This document shows positions 19,650-31,259 of a DNA stretch of 64,000 nt, piece by piece. Location: assembly GCA_030704615.1 (NCBI GenBank), contig CM060733.1, positions 31,930,001 through 31,994,000 on the forward strand, in the 5' to 3' direction. The stretch comes from Takakia lepidozioides (taxonomy: Eukaryota > Streptophyta > Takakiopsida > Takakiales > Takakiaceae). The position numbers and the translations under genes were made by a program. Below the pieces are notes generated by a model. It made no database searches, was not told the origin of the DNA, and saw nothing but the letters and a program-made list of their open reading frames with translations. Each line of letters begins with the position of its first letter. Position 1 is the first letter of the stretch.

Positions 19650-20230
19650 TCCTTGCAAGATCTCAAATTTTGACCTCACTTAGAGGGCTCTGTTACTTCT
19701 TATGGGTCGCCATAACTTGCCGACCCTTACTAACTGCCCAGCTGGGTTTCAGCTCTCATGAGTGGGCGAGTCTAATCTCAGTTCAACAGCAGTAGCTGAA
19801 AATATTCCATGCGCAAGCACGACAGCAATGTGATTCAGAACTAAGATTCAGAACTGTGCATTATGGGCACGCGGTGAAAAGATATTTCAAATGGGAGTAG
19901 TCCAATATTACAAGCTATGTCCATAAGAAAGTGTACACTGATGTTCTCAAGGGAATCTCTATAGAACCAGACAAATTCGGATCAAAATGGGGAAGGACTT
20001 GGGGAAGGCTTGTACAAATTAGTCAGTTCAACAGTACAGGCCAATGGCCCAGTGTTCTCTTCTCAGAAACTGAAAAAAGAGAGCCACACACTAATCTAAA
20101 ATGTGGTCTTGCAGCAGCTTGAACTTTACTAAAGTGATTCGACTGAGGAGAGCAGCTGGACCACCTGGTTGTATGCTCTGGTTTATTGTGATGAGATTAC
20201 TAGGGCTCTCACCAGGATTTGTGATTATGT
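19650..20230. other. Intergenic region between CSN8 and the permease
   Basis: No gene is recognised. CSN8 on + and the permease on - converge here, so it should hold both 3' ends. Confidence 0.4.
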
Positions 20231-20618
20231 GAACTATTTTTTTCTTGTACATTGAATTATAAGGTTCCTTTCATGATTCAATTGAGGCTTCTTCTCCATT
20301 TGAAGAATGGTATCATTCTCGAGGGATTTCTCTGGGTTCCCTTGTCCCAGATTCTTGGCAGGCTTAACTAAATCGATGTCACCTTGGATGCCATCGGTGG
20401 TCCGCTTAGGTCCATGGAAGTTGTGCCTGGCCGCTACAAACCAGTAGGTGAGGCCAGCTGCAATGCAACCCATCAGACTGACAGGAGCATAATTGAAGGT
20501 GGAGGCAGTAGCAGCGTAAGCAGGCGGGAAGCAAAAGAGGACAGACATAATGGCACCCCAGAGAGCTCCCCAACCGCCTATCCAGATGCCATAGCGACTA
20601 AGAGAGAAAGGTCCTGCC

Positions 20619-21416
20619 CAGTGTTGGCCGGATATGGCATCTGGACATGCATACCCGGCGGTTATTTGCTGGTTATGCACATATGCATACCCGGAAAGTG
20701 AAGCCCCTGGAGGAACCGGCTATGGAAGGGAATTGGCTAAAGCCATCGAGCTTCCTAACCGGCTAGAGAACCGGCATTGTGATTGTAAGGGTGTTATACC
20801 CGGAGCAGGATCCGGAGCAAATGGGGATGGCGTAAAGGCGGTTCTAGATAATATAGGTATAGGGGTTGGTGATGGTAGTTAAGATTATTGCAGATGGACA
20901 GATCCAGGTTGTCTTACTTAGTAACTATATGTTCACAAGGGTTGGGGAGATTAGGTGCACAACATTGAGGATGTCCAAGTAAATAGGAAATTAATTAGTT
21001 GGGCATTTGGCTAAACAATAGTTATAAACTTGGTGTATTACAGGGGCAGCCTGAAGGCAGAGAGATAGATGATAGGGGTTGAACATTTGAACCCCAGACC
21101 CACAGGCCAATCCACGAGTGGCTGACCATTAGGCCACAGCCCTCTTGTGTACTTTTTCACACACATACACAAAAATGCTAGAGAAAGTAAAATTGTAAAA
21201 ATGGATGAATCCCATAACCGGTACCATGGAACTGGCAAATTTTAAGATGGCATAACCCGTAGATTGAGAACCGGACAAGAAAAAATTCATGTGTTTAATG
21301 AGAACCTGTAACCGAGATGTTTTTCAAACCTATTGATATACCCATCCATTTTTTTCAAGGAGTAGGCCATAACCGGACCGGAAGAGGGCTCAAAACATGG
21401 TACCCTGCCAACACTG
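20619..21416. mobile_element. hAT-type non-autonomous element in the permease exon
   Basis: 798 bp bounded by inverted ends: the left starts CAGTGTTGGCCGG and the right, reversed, starts CAGTGTTGGCAGG. Both sides are flanked by a perfect 8-bp direct repeat, GTCCTGCC (20,611-20,618 and 21,417-21,424), the hAT hallmark. Removing the element and one repeat restores an uninterrupted permease frame across the junction. There is no transposase inside, but it contains a tRNA-like A/B-box module. Confidence 0.92.
21040..21150 (-). repeat. tRNA-derived SINE-like module (A and B boxes)
   Basis: The - strand shows a pol III A-box-like TGGCCTAATGGTCAGCC and, about 30 bp on, a B-box-like GGGGTTCAAAT. It lies wholly within the hAT element and is probably a SINE or tRNA remnant carried by it. 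Confidence 0.55.
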
Positions 21417-23159
21417 GTCCTGCCTCAAATCTGTTGTTGAAGAGGTTGCGGCAGACAAGCACAATTGTGTAGGGACCGTAGGCAGTGATAGTGGACATGG
21501 CTGTAATAACAGTGAATGCAACGGAGCTGCCAAGCGATGGCAGTGTGCAGATGAAGGAGCCGATGACGGTGACGATGGTGGCATTTATGGGGATGCGCTC
21601 TTTAGCGGTGAGTTTCGTTAACCAGCACTGGGCGGGCAAGGCCACGTCTCTGGCCATGGCATACTTATGCCTGCAACATCACAGCGCAAGAGTAGCCTTT
21701 AGAAACAGCTCCGGCAAAGGTGGGAGGAGCATCTCAGAGCAAATGCCTTCAGGAAGAGTACAAGGTCTACAGAAAGTTAGAAAAGAAGCCTGGAAAAGAA
21801 GGCACCAATCGCCCACCCCTATCCCACATCATGATATCTTTTTCGAGACTATACCATGCGGGCAGTAAGGGTAACGTTTGTGATGTTTCCAAAGAAACGA
21901 GACACGGCAGACAAGGAGATGAAGGCGATGGCGCCTGCAGTGCCATGGCCATACTTGGCGTGGAATGCGTCAAAGAAAATCTGGCTGCCTGCTGATGCAT
22001 CTCCTCCTCCTGCCCCACACCCACCATAGCTTTTTCAGCTCACCGATGGATTTTCACCCTCCTCTACATTTCAACCTGCAAAAATGAAGTTTTTCTCTAG
22101 AGCCTTGATTTGAACTGACATAAATGTAATCTTCGGTGAACTTTGGTCCGCATCTAGCTGGGCCGGATGGGTTATTTACGATGTGAGTTCAAAACACTCG
22201 AGAAGTTGTTTTGTCAGACCTGGGTTGTGCGCCAACGTATAAATCTGCTGTATATGGTGGGACGGGAAGAGGAGGAAACAAATGGAATGGTACTTTATAA
22301 TGTCTGCTGGAAGCTCAAAGAGCTTAGGGCACAAGAGGAAGAAATGACATGGTACATTACAACTTCCGCGTAAAGCTCAAAGAAACAAAGGAAGGAGATT
22401 ACCTCTTCTAACCAAACATATATCACCCAAAAAGGCTAGTCCAAAGGGGCAATCACTAATCTGTGGCTGTGTTGGAACCCAAAACATTCTCGGGGATGTG
22501 GATGCAGAAGGTCATGACAAGGAGGAGAAGGAACTCGGTGGAGGCGGTCACATACACACTTTGATCATGGCGCGGGGGCCTGCCATGGCTGCGGTGGTCA
22601 CCTCTTCCACAACGTGTGACCCGACTTCAAAGCCCGTGAGAATGGACTGGGCATAAGGAAGCCCCAGAAGAACCACCAGCACTCCACTGCTGATGCCTTG
22701 GTCAGGAGCTTTGACGAAAGATGTGAAGACAAATTTGGCACTTTGGTAATGTGGGATGATGCTAATGAGAATGATGCAAATCACGACTATGGGAAATTTT
22801 TGGAACCAGGTGCCAATTGCACTTAGAATTCCCAACCGCCGCGTGCTGACAATGGAGATGAAAAAGTGCAAGATGAACAGGTCCGCCGTCACCCCGCAAA
22901 TCTATCCCATCCAACCAAATAGAGTGTGCAGATCAGCAAACTGTAACACCAACATACCGAACTAAAATATATATAGAGATCAGAAGACTGCAGTGTGTTT
23001 CTTCTCGTACAACTGTCTTTGGCAGCTTCGGAAAGTTGATCATCTGTGCAGGGAAATACTCAGGATATGGAGAGAAGTCTAGATTCCTGATATCTATTCT
23101 CCGTGAGCATAGCCGCCTTCGCTTTAATGAAAATTTATGTGTGCACGATCAGATATTGA

Positions 23160-24704
23160 TCAGCATCTCGACTGTTCTGTAGTTGGTCTGGACAAGATCA
23201 CCGATACAAGGGGTGGGCAACCTGGTTCCAAATGCTGTGTTTCTTGGCTACAATATTGCTGCTGAAGTGTTGCGTTTGAAGAAAAGAGTAGCACTATGTA
23301 ATCATGGGACAGGCTCTTCCAAGCCACTTGTGAAAATGTTGACAGACCCTTTGCCCTCAATGGCAAGACTTTCTCCTCCGGCAGACTTAACATAAGATGG
23401 GTGCTCGCAAAACTCTAAATATGCCAAGGCATCTTTTTCTTTGCCTACGTGCTTGGTAGCACCTGAATCAAGAAACCATTCAGATTCTAACTCCACAGCA
23501 TTATTGCCACATTCGAAAGACGTTTCTTCATTGTCAATGAAGGGAGCTCCTCCTTCTTCCATGACATTGGCTTGTGGAGGCCGATGACTATCACGATGCT
23601 CAGGTGCCCTCATGACCATTTCGCGTGCGAGTTCAACTCCTCATCAGGTGGCCGAGCTCTCCACAGAAGTTACAAGGACCTATGGTTCTAGGTCGAAATC
23701 CACTTCGTGCATGATCTTCAATATATTGAGATCGGAAACCACCAGTTCCAGGTTATGTGTGGAAGAATTGCCGTCCTAGGTAGTAATTTGGATGGTGATA
23801 CGTGGATGGATTTCGCATTCCGACCATTAGGGCTTCCGCACTGCTGTTACTCATGCTCTTGGCCCAAAATGTCAATCGTCCTTCTTCTTGCATCAGTCTC
23901 CCTGAGACCTCAAAGGTTGGAAGTTGCATGTTTCCATTGAAGGTATGCAATACCCCTCCAAAGCTGTGGGGAAGGGTGTTGAGTACCCTCTAGACCAAAT
24001 CTCGCTCATCCACAGCTTCTCCGATACAAGTTTGCAGGCTCGAGCTGTATTTTTAGATTTTTTGATACTCAGCCACATTAGTACATTTTCCCAACTTGAT
24101 CGTTGTGAGTTTATCCTTTAGCATTAATCTTGTGGCGTTGTGTGAAACCTTGTGTAGATCAGCAAGAAACCTCCAGCTTTCTTTGGGGTCAGTGAAAGCG
24201 ACATAGAAGGCATGATGCATGGTCTTTATCAGACACAGTCATCAAAGCCTTGACTCTCAGCTTCCGAAGTTCCTCAACCTATTCAACATTGTTTCAATCA
24301 ACGAATCGATAAGGGTGAGATGATCAACGATATTCCAAATATCCTCTCGAAGGGGGATGTTCTTGATCCTGAACTTCCAATTGGAGCTGTTCAGTGGCCC
24401 ACTTAATTTGTTGATCTCCAAATCCGGGTCATAACGAAGAGACGTGAAAGGAACAAAAGACAACGAAACAAGGAACAAGAAGGAACAAGAAACAAGAAAA
24501 GATAGAAGAAATATGGTGAACTTCGTGAGAAGAAAAAAACTATAGTGGAGAAGTTGAACCCGCTCTAGAGATCTGACACTCTTGAAATGACAACATACAA
24601 TATTATTCCAGGAGCTGAGCTCAACGACAGCTTTCTCAAATGGTGGACATGCAATAATCTGGGAGCTCAAGCTCACGAGTCTCGGTAGCCTTGCTCTAAT
24701 ACCA
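23160..24704 (-). mobile_element. Ty1/copia retrotransposon 5' internal fragment (gag, protease)
   Basis: Reading on -: a primer-binding site complementary to initiator tRNA-Met (TGGTATTAGAGC at 24,704-24,693) beside the LTR; gag with INKLSGPLNSSNWKFRIK near 24,400; a CCHC zinc knuckle CNFCGELGHLMRS near 23,670 that ends in a frameshift; then the protease active site WFLDSGATKHV near 23,470. Integrase, reverse transcriptase and RNase H are missing, so the copy is truncated, probably where it meets the permease sequence. Frames are broken in several places. It sits in the opposite flank of the permease and may have removed its first exons. Confidence 0.8.
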
Positions 24705-24811
24705 TGAAGACACAAAGACACAAACAGTAAACTATACAAGAACAGACGTCTAAATCGATTTATGTGGCAGCTTCACGTAAAGAATACGTACACTTGGTAT
24801 AGGGAAACAAC

Positions 24812-26150
24812 CAGTGTTGTGCAGGTCAGGGTTTTGAAGGCGGGTACCTGGCGGGTTAGGATCCGGGCTACCCGCACCCGGACCCGTGCTATCACAAAAA
24901 ACCCGGACCCTGACCCGGATTCATTTCTAAAATGAACCCGGAATCGGAACCGGACCCCCTGCTGGGTCCAGAACCCGTTAAACCCCTCTACCCGCGGGCC
25001 AATGTAGCGGCTCAGGGTCCGGGTCTTAATTTTAGATGGGGCATGCGGGGTCCACCTTAGAACTTGTAGGAGAGGGGACGAGCATCAGTAGGCCCACTGC
25101 AGCAGCCAAGCCCCACCACCTTGTAGCCCAGTGGTAATGCCCACACACCACCTCAAAAGCGGTTGTGGGTTCAATCCACGGAGTGGTGTCACAAAGTTGT
25201 GCCCTATGGGACCATAATTTCACCTCCCAAAGAAGACGTCATATATTATTAGTAGGCCAGATCCCACACATCCATGCTATAGTGATCTACCCTTGAGGCA
25301 TATTACTATTCTTAACATGTTTAAAGAATTGATATTGAAAAATAGAAAATGGAACTCAAACTTCTATTTTAATTCTTATTTGTGGTATACATATTCATAT
25401 TCATGGTATATTTTGAAGGAATATCTCTTAAAATAAAATTCATTATTAGGAATTAAAGTTTTTTCCAGCCAAAAATAATTTTATCCCTAATTAATCTTAT
25501 TTTTCTAATTTATTTAATCAGTAAATTAGGACCCGGATCCGAACCCGTGAACCCGCTAATATTTCCCAACAACTACCCGGACCTTGACCCGAGTCCGTGT
25601 TCCCGGACCCGGATTTTCCAAATTTCAAAAACCCAGATACGGACCCTGACTTGGCTCCGAATAAAAACCCGCACCCCCCCAACCCGCGGGTTCCTTAACC
25701 CCTAGACGCCCGCAAGCCTCGGTTGACGTTTTACCAAAAAAAGGGCCGGCCAGAAAAACTAGCGTAATTTTAATTTTTGAAAAAAAATGAATCTTGAAAA
25801 AGTGACCCGACAATATGAAGCCACCTACCCCAGGCAGGTCCTGCCCAATTTTGGAGCCAATCAGACAAAACCCCACTGTTGCCAGTGGGGTCCATTTTCG
25901 GAAGCCCAAAAAAAAAAAAATGGAGATTTGTGGTCGGGATGGAAAAAAAACGGCCATTTGTACCCAAAAACGTGGTGGCCGTCAATCGATCTCGCAGGGA
26001 CCATTCTGATGCAGACACGCAGTGTACCCACCAAAAAAAACAAGAAAAGGCCAAAATCTGCTCCTGGCAGAACTATTTGTGTAAAAAAAACGACCAATTT
26101 TGGGCCGGCCGGCGTTTACGGGTTAAAAAGGCAGAACCCGCACAACACTG
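24812..26150. mobile_element. hAT-type non-autonomous element in the copia LTR
   Basis: 1,339 bp between inverted ends CAGTGTTGTGCAGG (left) and, reversed, CAGTGTTGTGCGGG (right). The flanks are a perfect 8-bp direct repeat, GAAACAAC (24,804-24,811 and 26,151-26,158). The inside is rich in ACCCGGACCCGGA-type sequence near both ends, with AT-rich DNA in the middle and a homopolymer-rich segment near 25,740-26,090. There is no transposase. Confidence 0.9.
25119..25215 (+). repeat. tRNA-like module with A and B boxes
   Basis: TAGCCCAGTGGTAATGC fits a pol III A box and GTGGGTTCAATCC a B box, 33 bp apart. A CCA-less tRNA pseudogene or SINE head inside the hAT element is the likeliest reading. No poly-A or T-rich tail is clear. 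Confidence 0.55.
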
Positions 26151-26386
26151 GAAACAACCCCCTTTGATGATTGAAACAAGTCGATCTACCTACCTGTCCT
26201 AACTAACTACAAGGTACCTACAAAATTGTGTTTAATCGTAGTGGACAGGGGCATGAAATATCAACAGCTGCATCATAACAAACACATTGAACGGAGTACT
26301 AGAGCCACACTACCCCCATGCTAACAGATCGGTAAGAAGATACGTTCCACATGCATTAATTTTGAACACTAATTTTGCACAGTTTT

Positions 26387-29300
26387 CTAGGTGCGCTTTC
26401 CATATCGTCGGTCCCGCTGCTGGTATGCCAACAAAGCATTCTTGAACTGTGCCTCCCCAAAGTCTGGCCACAGTATGTCTGCGAAGAAGAATTCTGTGTA
26501 AGCCGATTGCCAGAGAAAGAAGTTACTTAGACGTTGCTCTCCACTCGTCCGAATCAACAGGTCTGGGTCACTGGCCTTGCCCGCCCAGCTTGTTTTCAGC
26601 TCTTCATCAATTGCTGATTCTGTCACGTGGGATACACTCAGCTCTCCCTCCCGAACTCGGGCAGCCAATCGTTGACAGGCACCTACAATGTCCTGGCGTC
26701 CACTGTAGTTCAATGCAATACTGAATTTAAGGCCAGTGTTGTGCAGTGTACCCTCTTCTAGCCTGGCTATCACCTTCCTTAAGGACTCGGGCAGCAAGGA
26801 AAGGTCACCTATGCAGTGCACCTGGACGTTACCCCTGCATCATCCAGAACACAAGGATACACTTCAGGTTTTCTTAAACCCTCTGCCAAAGGGTTCTTTT
26901 GAGCTCCCCAGCAGCAGCTGTCAATTGATGTCTGTAACTACAAAAAAGGGACAAAATACAGATAAATTTACAACAGATAAAGGCAAGACAACATACACTC
27001 TACAAGGCCCCTTGCCGCCACACTCTGCCTTCCAACACCATCAGCATGGGCTTATGACATTTCTTTCATGAAGGTTGTGACTTGTGACAAGCCTTTTCAC
27101 CAACACTCCTGTCCACGCTGTGCACCCACCTACTCTAGATCCTTGCAATCTGACTGGTGCCAGCTAAGCAGCAGTATACATTCACTCGGCATTGGTGCAG
27201 GCTTGATTGGCTCCCATGTTGTAAGTTGGAGCTTGAAATCTAAGTGTTGCTCGAAGGGATAACATGCCAAGAGCAGCAGGTCATGGTCATGGCCAAAAGG
27301 AGCCCCTGAAGGGCAAACCTAAATAGCCCGTGTCCTCAACCTCTGGACAATGCTGCAAGTTGCTCTTGCTGACTTAGCCAAAGCCCCTCTAACAAAGTTG
27401 CATTACTCACAAATGGCACATGAGGTTCATGCCTTGCATTTCACACATTAGGTCTACAACACATCTGTCACAAACATTTCAACTGCTGCAGAAGAAAGTG
27501 CAGTGCACTTACGCAACAAAGTTGTCGAGCTCGTTTTCAAATAAACATTAAAGAATCAACCTCCCTCTGCAACCTCGCCAACAAACCAGACCACCAACTA
27601 ATGTGCTTGGTTAATTAGACACTTGTACATAACCTTAGATACCCGCCCCTTACAATTCATCCTCCACCACAGTCATCTCCCTTTTGAGTCTAACAGGATC
27701 TTTCCATATAATTATCTGAATGATCCTAGACCTGAATCATCTAACACCTAACCCCACATTGTGATCTTCTCTCCTACAGGTAATCTCCTCTCAATACCCA
27801 TCTGCACCATCTGATGAAGGGGAAACGTGCGTGCTCAAGGACAAAAGGTACAGTAAACTGGTCGGAGCATAAGACTTCTGCCAGCAACTTCCAAACATTC
27901 CTCCCCTAGAAATGCAAGCTCCTTGGCTGCTCTGTCTCTGTGTTTTTTCCACTTACAGCTTAACTGAAATTCTCCTCCTTGTAATACAGAGCAAAGTAAT
28001 TCCCGGCAAGTCATCTCTTGCTCTGTCCACTGCTACTTTCGTAATCACCTACCTTAGTTCGAAGCCAATTCTCAGTGGAAGAGGCAAACACAGTGAGCAC
28101 TTGAATGCCCCATTCCCGCGACAACATCAATACATCCAGAAGTGCCTGCACACCCGCCTTATACCCTAGAGTTGATGGCCAGCCTCTCCTCTCCGCCCAC
28201 CGACAATTGCCATCCATTATGATGGCCACATGCCTTGGCATCAACAAGGGATCAGGGTCTTCCGGCGAATATTCTTGGGTATGATCTGTATGACTGGGTA
28301 ACTGCACCAACCACCATAGTATACGTTAAGCTTTGCGAATAACCAATTCTAGATCCATGTAAAGTCTCTTCATTAAATTACCACTCCAGATTTGCAAATG
28401 ATGGATGTCATAGTTCTCAGTCCAACTCTATCCACCACCATGCCTATTCAGCAAGGAAGTGCACATGAGGGACAAAGACAAACAGAGCTCCAGGTGTATT
28501 TGCAACCACCTACTATGATCTTATACAAGGGAGTATACTGTGCACGCACAACTGCTTCATGTGAGAATATAATTAGTCCCCTGATCAGATGCTGAGGGAG
28601 ACTCTAAAACAGTCATGTCACCTGTCAAAACCGAGTAAAACACCCACCAATCGACTGTGTACAAAACGAAAACCTTACTGTTGACCACTTCAAATTGATA
28701 CACTCAAATGTGTTCCTGCAGAACCATGCCTAATCAGCACATTCCTGCAATGAAGCACGGTAGTAGGCAGACCGCCAGCCTCAAACCTCACAAAGGTACA
28801 TTCATAAGAACATTTGATAATCATCGATCAGTTGCAAGTAGAAACCTAAGGGAGTGAGCAGGTGGCATTTGTCCCAAAGTCTCATCTCCCAGCTAGACCG
28901 TTGCCACAGTTGATGTCCTTCCACATCGTTCAAAACCATTTTCAACTTTGATTTAATCTCCTGGCGAAAGCCATAATTTACACTCAGTGCCTGCTCTGAT
29001 CTTGAAGGCTTAAAAAAACCAGAACCTCAATACTGCAGTCTTTTCATATGAGAGCAACAGAGTGACCGGGAATTTGACCTGGGCCCGGAGATGAGGGACC
29101 TCTCCCTTTGGATCTCCAGCATGCGAAGTCGAATCCAACTTCAGCGCTGCAAATGGTGGGGGCGGTCCAATTGAAGCCGGAAAAGGAATAAAATCCTTCG
29201 TAGCGACTGAAACAGGGACAAAATTCTTGATAAAAGGCGCCTGCAGACTGACTGCTGCTAAGGTTGTTCACAGACACAGGAGAGACATGGAGGAAGGCGT

Positions 29301-29400
29301 TCGCGCATTTAGCTTTGCCGATTGAGAGGCTTACTTTGGCCATGACCACGATCTGCAGCTCCTGGCGTCTTCTACCTTCAAGTGACATTGAACTTTGCAT
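26387..29400 (-). CDS. Plastid-type cis-prenyltransferase, four exons
   Basis: These enzymes (undecaprenyl/dehydrodolichyl diphosphate synthase fold) add isopentenyl units in cis to make polyprenyl diphosphates. Candidate exon 1 (29,400 to about 29,090) is a Ser-rich leader like a plastid transit peptide. Exon 2 (28,301-28,053) has [18 protein letters not shown], the catalytic Asp region, and ends at STENWLRTK. Exon 3 (27,566-27,513) reads REVDSLM, then [11 protein letters not shown] in another frame. Exon 4 (26,834-26,387) has [33 protein letters not shown] and LWPDFGE, then a stop. The splice sites are canonical and the joins 2-3 and 3-4 keep phase on either side of the exon 3 lesion. Exon 3 is 54 bp where 56 would keep frame. 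The exon 1-2 join does not keep phase with the donors I can see, so exon 1 is provisional. Cys in MDGNCRWA replaces the more usual Gly or Arg. Confidence 0.85.
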
Positions 29401-30142
29401 TGCTGCAAGTTATATAACCTGGGAGCCAGAAGCCTGACGCCATGCCTAGTGAATCTGTGCTGTTCAGCGCCTCCGAATTTTGTGTGGCCTTGTCGTACAT
29501 AATTGGGCTGGGCAGGTGGGAACCCACCGGAGGCCTGTTCAGCTATTACCAGTCAGCGTGCCTGCACACTGCAACTGGACAGGAGTGCTGACCAGTGAAG
29601 AGGCTCACTGTCACAACCCTCATGAAAGAAATGTCATACATAAACCCACCGAGAGTCACGGCGGCAAGGTGCTTGTCATCCTGTCTTGCTTTTATCTGTT
29701 GTTATTACTTTTGTACACTGTCCCATTTTGGAGTTACAGCCACCAGGCAGCAGCAGCTGCTGGGGAGCTGAAAAGAGACCGTTTGGCAAGAGTTTTAGAA
29801 AACCTCAAGTGGACCGTAGCGGTCTGATTGATGGCAGTAGTGCAGTGAGCTGCAATGGAATGTAGGTGCCCGTCAAGCCCCACTGTCATGCGGCGAAAAA
29901 GGCACCGGCCTCGTTCAACATGTGAACTTTGAAGTGTTCACGTCCTTGGAGTTGATCGAGTTGCTGGACCGTCCGTGACAGGGGAGTTAAGCGCCTAGTG
30001 GGGTTACGGTAAGTTTCATATTTTGGAAAAACTGAGCCCTGACACAAAAGTCGGAATAACTCCCTGAAAAAGATCTGCATTATTTGACGGCATAGAAGCA
30101 CGTGCCTCTTGCTGGTACCTCTTGCTGGGCTGAGTAGATCTG
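29401..30142. other. No recognisable gene; upstream of the cis-prenyltransferase
   Basis: Open frames occur on both strands, but none has family features. The segment probably includes the promoter of the cis-prenyltransferase, which reads away from it. Confidence 0.35.
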
Positions 30143-31253
30143 TAGGGAATTCCAAAAAGGCCTTGATGTGAAATGCATCGCAATTCACTTGATCACCCCC
30201 TAAAAGTGCGCAATTCAATTGAATTGCAAGGGCAATTCAATTGAACTAACCCTAATTTGCAATTCAATTGAATTGTCGGCACACAGGATTCAATTGAATT
30301 GCTGACTACAATTCAATTGAATTGTAATCTATAATTTTTAACTTATTTCTGTATATAATATATATGTATATATTTAAATTATACATATATACATACACAG
30401 GTATAAGCTAAAAATACATGTTGCCCGTCTATTCTTGCTGTCCGTCTGTCAATCCTTTGCCCGTGGTAAAGGCTTGAGCCCAAGATAAGCCTAAGGGAGA
30501 GCGAGAGAGAGGGGAAGTCACGAAGCGCTTGTAAAAGCGGGATTGTCTCTCTTTGTGGATGTTGGTGCCAATATATGGCTATGTACATATACCAAACATG
30601 ATACCAATGTAAGAGTATCAACGTGTAAAAGTTTGATATATTAAACTTATATAGAGCACACATCCCAACTTCAACCTTTGTAAGGGTATCGAAATTTTTG
30701 ATAATTCTCAAGATGAACATATTTTTTGTTTTCTTTGTCCTGGGCCAGATACTAGTGTTAGGGGACTACATGGTGATGCAGGGGAAGCCTTTCATCAATT
30801 GTCAGGTTTGATTTTGTCTGTTTTTTTCGGAGCCAGCCATGTTTCTTTTGCCAGTGAATCACAGGAAGCTGCTGATCTGTCTCCGTCTCTGGCTCTCCCT
30901 TTCTCGCTGAGGCTGAGGATGGTTTCACAACTCCACAATTTCCTCAAGGGCACAAGAAAGAGGGCCAGCAAGAATAGACGGGCAACATGTATTTTTAGCT
31001 TATACTCTTATATGTGTATAAATATAATTTGAATATATACATGTACATATATATTATATATTATATACAAAAATAAGTTAAAAATTATAGATTACAATTC
31101 AATTCAATTGTAGTCAGCAATTCAATTGAATTGCCAACTAGCGATTCAATTGAATTGCAAATTAGGGTTAGTTCAATTGAATTGCGCACTTTTAGGGGGG
31201 TGATCAAGTGAATTGCGATGCATTTCACATCAAGGCCTTTTTGGAATTCCCTA
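30143..31253. mobile_element. Foldback/MITE-like element with long terminal inverted repeats
   Basis: The left arm (30,143 to about 30,440) and right arm (about 30,968-31,253) are inverted copies of each other for nearly 290 bp. The ends are TAGGGAATTCC and, reversed, the same; the innermost shared sequence is near CCCGTCTATTCTTGCTG. The arms contain repeated CAATTCAATTGAATTG, itself palindromic. The ~530 bp between the arms has no coding similarity. Flanking GATCTG and GATGTG match at 5 of 6 bases and may be an aged target duplication. Confidence 0.8.
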
Positions 31254-31259
31254 GATGTG

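Larger units (their letters stand above)
20234..22906 (-). pseudogene. APC-family amino-acid/GABA permease (BAT1-like), disrupted
   Basis: These multi-pass membrane proteins exchange amino acids or GABA across plant membranes. Exons read from high to low coordinates: about 22,906-22,455 (SAKFVFTSFVKAPDQGI, TGFEVGSHVVEEVTTAAMAG), 22,009-21,855 (FFDAFHAKYGHGTAGAIAF, ending TARM) and 21,663-20,234 (YAMARDVALP, then GPFSLSRYGIWIGGWGALWG and a stop after a hydrophilic tail). Order and motifs match plant BAT1-type permeases. Damage: a 798-bp hAT element sits inside the last exon, and one base appears to be missing near 22,560, where AMIK and SVYVTASTEF fall in different frames. The N-terminal exons (family start TTFKNFAFSFSI) were not found; a copia fragment occupies that side. 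The gene is therefore very probably dead. Confidence 0.8.
24705..26230 (-). repeat. Copia 5' LTR, interrupted by a hAT element
   Basis: The LTR begins (in its 3' end) directly at the primer-binding site with the expected ...CA end, TGAAGACAC on +. Its sequence resumes after the hAT insertion at 26,151 (GAAACAACCCCC). The outer LTR boundary near 26,230 is an estimate, since the 3' LTR is absent and cannot be compared. Confidence 0.55.

Noticed and set aside
26722-26745. CCAGTGTTGTGCAG, a hAT-like end inside the cis-prenyltransferase
   Set aside because: On the - strand it is normal coding sequence (LHNTGLKF) continuous with the conserved domain; there is no partner end or duplication.
29480-29827. 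A + strand frame with a hydrophobic LLLLLLYTV stretch
   Set aside because: A single hydrophobic run in an otherwise featureless frame; no splice or family support.
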